Shown: positions 6,475 to 11,188 of the stretch, one piece after another | Numbering within the stretch: position 1 is the stretch's first letter | Layout of the letters: each line of letters begins with the position of its first letter | Assembly: GCA_964347545.1 (NCBI GenBank) | Contig: CAYFZZ010000125.1 | Location: 1-11,188 of the forward strand | Length of the DNA: 11,188 nt | Direction of reading: 5' to 3' | From: CS4-C045 sp964347545 | GTDB taxonomy: Bacteria; Planctomycetota; Planctomycetia; Pirellulales; UBA7805 | Position numbers and translations under genes: made by a program | Notes under the pieces: generated by a model | The model's input: only the letters and a program-made list of their open reading frames with translations | What the model was told of the DNA's origin: nothing | The model's database searches: none

Positions 6475-8712
6475 TCAGGGGGAAGCGGCTGGGGGGTCCT
6501 CGCCGCCCGGTTCGGCAGGTTGCTCGCTGCCGCGGGCCTTCCCCTCGCGGGCTTGCAGGTAATGCCAGAGGGCGTCGCGTTGCCGAGCGGCCTCGGCGGC
6601 CCAGTCCCCGCCACCGGCCAGCGGCGGCAGCCGGGTCCCGGCGGGGTGCTGCGAGGGGCTGGACATCAGCCACTCGAAATATTCGTGCCGCAGACGTCGC
6701 GGGGTGAGGGACAGGTCGATGGCGTGGGCGTTGGGTTGGGCGGCCGGTTGGTGGGGACCCAGCTGGTGGCAGGCAACGCAGTCGAACCCAGCGGCTTTGC
6801 CGACCAGCTCCTGGCCCAGTTCGGCCCGGGCGAGATCGACCTGAAACGGATCGGCCGCCGCGGGGGGGAGGCCGTGGGTGGCGGCCAGACCGGTGGCCAG
6901 CACATCGGCGCGGGCGGGAAAGGCGGGCATGCGGCCGGCCAGCCAGGGGCGGACCTTTTGCGGGGCCTGGCCGCCGACAAACTGCCGCAGCCAATCCGAC
7001 TGCAGCCGCAGGCCGGCGTCCCGCAGATCGGGAATCCCTCCCGCGGCGGAGTCTTGTTCGGTGTCGAACCCTGCCGCGCCGCCTCCCGAGGGGTGGCAGG
7101 CCCGGCAGTTCAGCTGCTGGACCACCATCTCTGCTTCCTCGGCCGGGACGTGACGACCCAGGGAGTCCTGGTCATGGGCGATGAACGCGGCCAGGTCGGA
7201 CCGTTGGTGGTCGGTCAGGTCATAGCGGGGGGCGTCCCCGCGAGCGATGGCGTCGCTGGCCAGACAACCCTTGGTGGCGTTTTGGTGGCCCAGGGGGGGA
7301 AAGTGCAGCGGGGCGACGTTGGGATCGCCCAGGTCGAGGTGGCAGTTGGCACAGCCGCGGATCGTAAAAATCAGTTCGCCCCGCCAGCGGTCCCCTTCGG
7401 TGTCCGCAGCGAGTTGTTTCAACTGGCCATCGACCGTGGCTTGCAGATAGGCCGCCAGTTGGCGGGCTTCTTCCTGCGACAGCCGAAAGTCCGGCATGCT
7501 GCTGAAGGCGTGATGTTGCCGCGGGTGCCGCAGGTATTCCACCAGCGCCAGCGGCTGGAATTTGACGCCGACATGCCGCAGGGAGATGGTTTGCTCGCGG
7601 CGGGCTTGTTCTTCTTCGGTCAGCGCGTGACATCGCTGGCAGGAAAGTTGGCTGAACAATTTCCGGCCTTTCTCGACCAACGCGCCCTCGTCGCTGGGCG
7701 GGGCCTGCGACGGCGCTGCCCGCGGCTGGGCCACGGCGGCCAGGTAAGCGGCCACGTCGGCGGCCTGGCCGATGGCGGCCTCCGTTTCCGGTTCGGGAAA
7801 CAGGCCGGGCATGGTGGCCTGCTGGCGAAGGCTGGTCGGCTGCAGGATCCACTGCACGATCCAGTCCCGCTGGAGACGCTGGCCGGCGGTGGCCAGTTGA
7901 GGAGCGATCTGGTCCAGTTCCGCCAGGGGTGCCTCCGCGGCGACGGCCGCCTCGGCACCGCCATGGCAGTGGTAACAACCCCGCTGGACGTACAACCCGC
8001 GGCCCTCGCGCCGCTGGGTGGGGGATTCCAGCCGCGGGTCCTCCCCGGCGCTCCATAACGCCCCGGTCGGCAGCGGCTGGCGGGGCTGGCCGGCCGGCTG
8101 CCAGAAGAGCCGCAGTTGAGCGGGCCCGGAGGAGGGGCTGTGATACTGGATCTGCAGTGGGGTAAGGCCGTTAAGGCTGAGCGCGACCGGGGCGATGGCC
8201 GACAGATCTCCCTCACCCTCCAGGACGGGCTGGCCATGGATGCTGACCACGCAACGGCCCTGCCCCTCGCAGCTGATCGTGGCTGGCTCGTTTTCCGACT
8301 GCTGGAGATAGCCTTCCATGGTGACGGCAAACGGTCCGCCGGGGAGAAAGCTGCTGGGGGCATTTCCAGCGGCGACGTACAACGCCGCCGCGGAGATCCG
8401 CCTTGCGTCGGTGCGGTCGGGTGCGGCGGTCGAGCGGTAGGTGGCGATCAGGCCGGGGACCAGCGTGTCCCGGAGGGCGGGATCCAGCTGCGGCGGGGGG
8501 ATTTCCCGGGGAGGTGCCGCGGCTGGGACCGGCGGGACGGGCTGTTGTTCAATGGGGCCTGCGGCGGGGGCGGCCTCCTCGCCGCGGACGACGGCCGGCC
8601 CCAGGCCGATCAGGATGGCCGCGCCCAGCGCGGGGCCGATCACCCGCAGTGCGGCGGGGGCCAAGCTCGGCAGCCCACGCCCAGCGGATCCCGGATTTGC
8701 GATTCTGCCCAT
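6475..8712 (-). CDS. Exported pentahaem c-type cytochrome with N-terminal PA14-like domain
   Basis: The 745-residue product has a signal-like N-terminus (hydrophobic core about 23-42, possible cleavage after VVRG at 44), then a Pro-rich linker. Residues 80-220 look like a PA14-type beta domain, with PGLIATY, a central hydrophobic core and a closing FWQPAG strand; PA14 domains often bind carbohydrate. Five CxxCH haem sites follow: CYHCH 246-250, CQRCH 358-362, CANCH 454-458, CRACH 536-540 and CVACH 645-649. Met-Pro pairs at 301, 406 and 595 are plausible distal ligands of haems 1, 2 and 4. The equivalent place after haem 5 reads RLPP with Leu696. Haem 3 has no nearby MP either. Haem segments 1, 2, 4 and 5 share a layout of CxxCH, amphipathic helix and MP or LP. 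An in-frame stop three codons upstream supports the ATG at 8712; the ribosome binding site is weak. The role is probably periplasmic electron transfer; partner and substrate are unknown. Confidence 0.9.
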   Translation of the reverse strand: MGRIANPGSAGRGLPSLAPAALRVIGPALGAAILIGLGPAVVRGEEAAPAAGPIEQQPVPPVPAAAPPREIPPPQLDPALRDTLVPGLIATYRSTAAPDRTDARRISAAALYVAAGNAPSSFLPGGPFAVTMEGYLQQSENEPATISCEGQGRCVVSIHGQPVLEGEGDLSAIAPVALSLNGLTPLQIQYHSPSSGPAQLRLFWQPAGQPRQPLPTGALWSAGEDPRLESPTQRREGRGLYVQRGCYHCHGGAEAAVAAEAPLAELDQIAPQLATAGQRLQRDWIVQWILQPTSLRQQATMPGLFPEPETEAAIGQAADVAAYLAAVAQPRAAPSQAPPSDEGALVEKGRKLFSQLSCQRCHALTEEEQARREQTISLRHVGVKFQPLALVEYLRHPRQHHAFSSMPDFRLSQEEARQLAAYLQATVDGQLKQLAADTEGDRWRGELIFTIRGCANCHLDLGDPNVAPLHFPPLGHQNATKGCLASDAIARGDAPRYDLTDHQRSDLAAFIAHDQDSLGRHVPAEEAEMVVQQLNCRACHPSGGGAAGFDTEQDSAAGGIPDLRDAGLRLQSDWLRQFVGGQAPQKVRPWLAGRMPAFPARADVLATGLAATHGLPPAAADPFQVDLARAELGQELVGKAAGFDCVACHQLGPHQPAAQPNAHAIDLSLTPRRLRHEYFEWLMSSPSQHPAGTRLPPLAGGGDWAAEAARQRDALWHYLQAREGKARGSEQPAEPGGEDPPAASP

Positions 8713-8774
8713 CGTCGCTGGTCACACCCCTGGCCGTCGTGGCGGATCGTCCCCTTCCGGTCGGTCGAGCCCGC

Positions 8775-8780
8775 ATTGTA
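8775..8780 (-). promoter_or_regulatory. Possible -10 box of the cytochrome gene
   Basis: Read on the minus strand this is TACAAT, five of six matches to the -10 consensus, about 60 bases before the cytochrome ATG. No good -35 box sits 16-18 bases upstream, so support is limited. It lies in the 215-base divergent gap shared with the thioesterase gene. Confidence 0.2.
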
Positions 8781-8927
8781 GACCGCAACCGCGGGGGGGA
8801 TCCATAGTCGGCGGTGGCCCACCCGCAGTTCCAACTCGGCGGCCCGCCGTCGAGGACAGCTGGTTGCCCCCCACCAGAAGAGGCGCGGGGCTTGCGGAGC
8901 GGGGCAGCGGGTGAACAATGGTGCCTC

Positions 8928-9374
8928 ATGTCTGCTGCCGACAAGATCCCCCAGCTGGGCGAATATCCCTCCGTCATCACGTTGCCCATTCAATGGGGTG
9001 ACCAGGACGCGTTTGGCCACGTGAACAACACCGTGCCCATCCGCTGGTTCGAGTCGTCGCGGATCCACTACCTGCAACAGACCGGCTGGCCGATGCTGAA
9101 GATGGAGCAGGATTTGGGCCCGATTCTGGTGGCCATTCATTGCAACTACCGGTTGCAGCTGACGTTTCCCGATACGGTCCACGTGGGGGCCCGCGTGGTT
9201 CGCGTGGGGAACACCAGTGTGACGGTCCAGCACCTGGTCTACAGCGAGCTGCACGAAGATACGGCCGCCGAGGGCAAGTCGGTGATCGTGTTTTTCGATT
9301 ACGCCCGGCAGAAGCCGGTCCGCGTGCCGGAGGAGATCCGAGCGGTGATCGAGCGGATGGAGGGGAGTGGGTAG
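8928..9374 (+). CDS. Hotdog-fold acyl-CoA thioesterase (4HBT, YbgC/FadM-like)
   Basis: From the ATG at 8928 the product has 148 residues, the usual size of single-domain 4-hydroxybenzoyl-CoA thioesterase relatives. WGDQDAFGHVNN at 23-34 matches the family's active-site segment; Asp27 aligns with the nucleophile or base Asp17 of Pseudomonas 4HBT, and His31-Asn33 continue the acyl-CoA thioesterase version. The region after it, IRWFESSRIHYL, is the long hotdog helix, and LQLTFPDTVHVGARVVRVG is a strand pair typical of the fold. It should hydrolyse an acyl-CoA thioester in the cytosol; the substrate cannot be told. The frame stays open to an ATG at 8814, but the extra 38 residues are Pro/Gly-rich and unlike the family, so 8928 is chosen despite lacking a Shine-Dalgarno sequence. 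It is divergent from the cytochrome gene and followed by a long non-coding stretch. Confidence 0.88.
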   Translation: MSAADKIPQLGEYPSVITLPIQWGDQDAFGHVNNTVPIRWFESSRIHYLQQTGWPMLKMEQDLGPILVAIHCNYRLQLTFPDTVHVGARVVRVGNTSVTVQHLVYSELHEDTAAEGKSVIVFFDYARQKPVRVPEEIRAVIERMEGSG

Positions 9375-9474
9375 GCGCCTGGCGGCCGCAGGGTGGCGCT
9401 TTGCTTACCCCCGGCTAATTGCTGCGGTTGACTTGGGTCGACCATCGAGGCCGCGATCCCGCTACCTCCAGGAT

Positions 9475-9496
9475 GGACGGGCACTCTTGCCCGTCC
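9475..9496. repeat. Perfect 9-bp hairpin, loop CTCT
   Basis: GGACGGGCA (9475-9483) and TGCCCGTCC (9488-9496) are exact reverse complements around a four-base loop. No T run follows on either strand, so it is not a canonical intrinsic terminator. It lies about 100 bases after the thioesterase stop and could be a REP-like dispersed hairpin or a transcript-stabilising stem. Confidence 0.75.
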
Positions 9497-9562
9497 CCCA
9501 GCAGGACGTCCTCCAAGCATCCGCGGAAGAAGATGGCACTCCCACCCGTAAAAGGGCGAGTT

Positions 9563-9595
9563 CCGGGTGCCGCGGTCACGGGGGGGCGGCACCGG
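9563..9595. repeat. 10-bp inverted repeat with one bulged G
   Basis: CCGG(G)TGCCGC at 9563-9573 pairs with GCGGCACCGG at 9586-9595, with one unpaired G and a loop of about 12 bases. It stands 31 bases before the A run at 9626, next to the minus-strand terminator-like element, and has no T run of its own. Confidence 0.6.
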
Positions 9596-9625
9596 CCGAG
9601 CCTGACCGCAGCTGCCGCGGTGCGC

Positions 9626-9713
9626 AAAAAAAGGCCTCTGATGTGCCAAACCATTTGGCTTGCTGGATGGCCAGGGGCAAGGCAACCATCCCGCCGATAA
9701 ACACCAGAGGCCT
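9626..9713 (-). terminator. Terminator-like three-way stem with seven-U tail on the minus strand
   Basis: AGGCCTCTG (9632-9640) and CAGAGGCCT (9705-9713) form a perfect 9-bp stem, extended by GTG/CAC across a two-base bulge. On the minus strand the stem runs straight into TTTTTTT (9632-9626), as in an intrinsic terminator. The 64-base interior is not a plain loop: it contains GCCAAA/TTTGGC around a three-base loop (9645-9659) and GGATGG/CCATCC (9665-9670 with 9686-9691), so the transcript would fold as a Y. Both flanking genes are on the plus strand, so neither explains a minus-strand terminator. Confidence 0.55.
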
Positions 9714-9751
9714 ACGGGCCAGCGAAATTAATAAAACTAACGTTCCTGTTT

Positions 9752-9799
9752 GCAGATCCCATGCCATCTGCGGCCGCCCGAGGGATGGGGGAAATCCCT
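9752..9799. repeat. Two adjacent 6-bp hairpins
   Basis: GCAGAT (9752-9757) pairs with ATCTGC (9766-9771) around an eight-base loop. Ten bases on, AGGGAT (9781-9786) pairs with ATCCCT (9794-9799) around a seven-base G-rich loop. Both stems are perfect and are separated by the palindrome CGGCCG. They are part of the low-GC structured patch. Confidence 0.55.
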
Positions 9800-9928
9800 A
9801 TGCGTCGAATTCGCAGTCCCCACAACAAGTTAGCTCGAAAAAAAATTCTAAAGTTTTTTCACATAAAGACTTAGGCCCTGGAAATCGGCCGTCCTGAATC
9901 GCCTCAGTTGATCAAATCTGGCGTATTG

Positions 9929-9957
9929 GGGTCGTACAAATCGATGGTTTGGGACCC
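9929..9957. repeat. 11-bp interrupted hairpin upstream of kdsA
   Basis: GGGTC (9929-9933) pairs with GACCC (9953-9957); inside it CAAATC (9937-9942) pairs with GGTTTG (9946-9951), with one G-U pair on the plus strand and a three-base loop. The two stems are separated by a GTA/G internal loop. A weaker CCGGC/GCCGG pair encloses 9973-10006. The order of stem, asymmetric internal loop and tight hairpin is typical of folded RNA, but the sequence matches no regulatory RNA I know. Confidence 0.5.
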
Positions 9958-10010
9958 GTGCCACTGCCGCCGCCGGCAATTTGTCTCGATTTGATACACT
10001 GGCCGGTGAT

Positions 10011-10096
10011 GGGGCGGGAAAACTGGGGCGTGGCGAGCCGCGTAAGGACGTGGGGGCGGAGGGGAGCTTTGGCCGCGGGGGTGGTTTGGTGGGGGG
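10011..10096 (+). other. G-run cluster with quadruplex potential in the kdsA upstream region
   Basis: Seven runs of three to six G lie on the plus strand within 86 bases: 10011-10014, 10016-10018, 10025-10028, 10052-10056, 10061-10064, 10077-10081 and 10091-10096. Several sets of four runs could form G-quadruplexes with loops of mixed length. In a genome this rich in GC some clustering is expected by chance. Confidence 0.4.
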
Positions 10097-10264
10097 CAGA
10101 CCTCGAGGCGGCGGGTCCCTAGGCAGTTTGGTGATTTTTCGATAGGACCGTCTTTTCGCTCCGTCATTTTTTTTTGCTCTGGCAGCTTACCGCCTGCTCG
10201 ACCGAAAATTGGTTGGGTGCTCCCGCGGTTTTAACCCTCCGCTTCCCCGGACGTATTTGCTTTG

Positions 10265-11098
10265 ATGGTTCACAACCCGGTCACCATTGGGCCTTATCGC
10301 TGCGGTCGAGGCCAGCCGCTGACGGTGATTGCGGGTCCGTGCGTGATGGAAAGCGAGCCGTTGACGCTGGAGATTGCCGAGCGGCTGGTGGGTTTGGCGG
10401 CGGACCTGCCGCTGCAACTGGTTTTCAAGGCGTCGTTTGACAAGGCGAATCGCACCAGTGTGACGGCGTACCGGGGGCCGGGTCTTGAGCGGGGCTTGGA
10501 GATTCTGGCCAAGGTCCGCTCGGCGTATGGCGTCCCGGTCACCACGGACATCCACGAGGCCTGGCAAGCGGAGGCGGCCGGAGCGGTTTGCGATCTGTTG
10601 CAAATCCCCGCCTTTCTCTGTCGCCAGACCGATTTGCTGGTGGCGGCGGCGGCGACGGGGAAGGCGGTGAATGTCAAAAAAGGCCAGTTTCTGGCCCCCG
10701 CCGACATGCGTTACGTGATCGAAAAACTGTCGGCCGCTGGGTGCCAAGACATGCTCCTCTGCGAACGAGGAACCTTTTTCGGGTATGGACAGTTGACGAC
10801 GGACTTCAAGGGCCTGGTGCAGATGCGCCAGCTGGGTCCGCCGGTGATTTTTGACGCGACGCACAGTGTGCAGGAGCCGGGAGGACGGGGCGGAGCGACG
10901 GGGGGTAACCGGGCGCTGGTGGAACCGCTGGCGCGAGCCGCGGTGGCGGTCGGCATCGATGGCCTGTTCTTTGAAACGCATCCCCAGCCCGACGAGTCGC
11001 CCAGCGACGGTCCCAACATGATCCCCCTGGACGAATTCCCCCCGCTGCTGGCCCGCTTGTGTCAGTTGCGGCAAGCCGTCGAGCGTCTGGAAGCCTAG
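10265..11098 (+). CDS. kdsA: 3-deoxy-D-manno-octulosonate 8-phosphate synthase, metal-dependent type
   Basis: This cytosolic enzyme condenses phosphoenolpyruvate with arabinose 5-phosphate to Kdo 8-phosphate, the precursor of Kdo in lipopolysaccharide (EC 2.5.1.55). The 277 residues are normal length for KdsA. Signature stretches include AGPCVMESE (23-31), FKASFDKANR (54-63), TTDIHE (93-98), IPAFLCRQTDLL (114-125), NVKKGQFLAP (136-145), FDATHSVQ (196-203) and ETHPQP (237-242). Cys26, His200, Glu237 and Asp248 align with the metal ligands of the Aquifex enzyme (Cys11, His185, Glu222, Asp233). The metal-independent E. coli type has Asn at the Cys position. Hence this is a metal-dependent KdsA. 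The start is the ATG at 10265; an in-frame TTG directly before it is unlikely. No Shine-Dalgarno sequence is seen. The gene implies a Gram-negative type envelope with Kdo. Confidence 0.96.
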   Translation: MVHNPVTIGPYRCGRGQPLTVIAGPCVMESEPLTLEIAERLVGLAADLPLQLVFKASFDKANRTSVTAYRGPGLERGLEILAKVRSAYGVPVTTDIHEAWQAEAAGAVCDLLQIPAFLCRQTDLLVAAAATGKAVNVKKGQFLAPADMRYVIEKLSAAGCQDMLLCERGTFFGYGQLTTDFKGLVQMRQLGPPVIFDATHSVQEPGGRGGATGGNRALVEPLARAAVAVGIDGLFFETHPQPDESPSDGPNMIPLDEFPPLLARLCQLRQAVERLEA

Positions 11099-11122
11099 AT
11101 TCGCTGCGAGGACGAACGTTCC

Positions 11123-11188
11123 ATGCCACACGCCAGCCAGGCAAGGCGAGATACGCTAGGTCGACCGAGAATGCGGGCCACGGGGCGG
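11123..11188 (+). CDS. Possible start of a downstream gene, cut by window edge
   Basis: An ATG 24 bases after the kdsA stop opens a frame of 22 codons that runs off the right edge, beginning MPHASQARRD. GAGGA ends ten bases before it and could serve as a Shine-Dalgarno sequence. The peptide is too short and basic to recognise. Same strand and short gap would suit an operon with kdsA, but 66 open bases at this GC content are weak evidence. Confidence 0.25.
   Translation, partial: MPHASQARRDTLGRPRMRATGR

Larger units (their letters stand above)
9626..9838 (-). ncRNA. Candidate minus-strand structured small RNA ending at the U tract
   Basis: If the element at 9626-9713 ends a transcript, that transcript must start within the gap. 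A TAGAAT (-10-like, five of six) read on the minus strand at 9850-9845 would give a start near 9838 and an RNA of about 210 bases, although its -35 is poor. The interval holds stems AGGGAT/ATCCCT (9781-9799), GCAGAT/ATCTGC (9752-9771) and TGCG/CGCA (9801-9815) besides the terminal Y. GC content is well below the neighbouring genes. Boundaries and existence are inference. Confidence 0.25.
9375..10264. other. 890-base intergenic region without a convincing gene
   Basis: The gap between two plus-strand genes has four parts. 9375-9625 is GC-rich with several hairpins, including GGTTGAC/GTCGACC at 9426-9443. 9626-9960 is much poorer in GC, about 48% by hand count over 9721-9960, and holds a terminator-like structure and further hairpins. 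10011-10096 is G-rich. 10101-10264 is the kdsA leader, with a run of nine T at 10167-10175 and no recognisable Shine-Dalgarno sequence. Short frames exist on both strands but none is supported. I found no tRNA, RNase P, SRP or tmRNA signature. Confidence 0.7.

Noticed and set aside
6520..8058. A 512-codon open frame on the plus strand
   Set aside because: It is antisense to the cytochrome gene, whose five CxxCH motifs and signal peptide show the true frame. The plus-strand product is low-complexity Gly/Gln/Val-rich.
8814..8927. N-terminal extension of the thioesterase from ATG 8814
   Set aside because: The 38 added residues are Pro/Gly/Arg-rich, unlike the family, and the ATG at 8928 gives the normal family length.
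10135..10175. Plus-strand intrinsic terminator at the T9 run before kdsA
   Set aside because: No GC-rich inverted repeat directly precedes the T run, so the stem needed for an intrinsic terminator is missing.
9375..10264. Insertion sequence or prophage remnant
   Set aside because: I found no transposase or integrase motif, no paired terminal repeats with target duplication, and no attachment-site duplication. Low GC content and hairpins alone do not show a mobile element.

Overview
The window looks like chromosomal DNA of a high-GC planctomycete, probably Pirellulales-like. This rests on the high GC of the genes, a pentahaem c-type cytochrome preceded by a PA14-like domain, a large exported protein of a type I associate with planctomycetes, a degenerate CAGTGG heptamer repeat between genes, frequent lack of Shine-Dalgarno sequences, and a metal-dependent KdsA. 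Lineage is inferred from gene content, as no rRNA marker is present.

Layout. 1-985 (-): cinA, running off the left edge, with a C-terminal deamidase domain that has lost its usual active-site residues. 986-1262: divergent intergenic region with six phased heptamers. 1263-3458 (+): copA, a Cu(+)-exporting P1B-ATPase. 3613-6444 (+): a 943-residue secreted protein of unknown function with a strong ribosome binding site and a candidate promoter. 6475-8712 (-): convergent with it, an exported PA14-like plus five-haem cytochrome. 8928-9374 (+): a hotdog-fold acyl-CoA thioesterase, divergent from the cytochrome gene. 9375-10264: 890 bases without a convincing gene, holding many inverted repeats, a patch of about 48% GC, a minus-strand terminator-like three-way structure and a G-rich tract. 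10265-11098 (+): kdsA. 11099-11188: possibly the start of another gene.

How the genes work together. No single pathway covers the window. CopA (copper export), the multihaem cytochrome (periplasmic electron transfer) and the secreted unknown protein all act at the envelope. KdsA makes the Kdo precursor for lipopolysaccharide. CinA belongs to pyridine-nucleotide housekeeping and the thioesterase to acyl-CoA turnover. Transcription units look short: divergent, convergent or widely spaced.

The parts most worth a second look are the structured intergenic region 9475-10006 (possible minus-strand small RNA), the degenerate CinA C-domain, and the convergent pair of secreted unknown protein and pentahaem cytochrome. 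I saw no CRISPR array, tRNA, rRNA, transposase or recognisable defence system.
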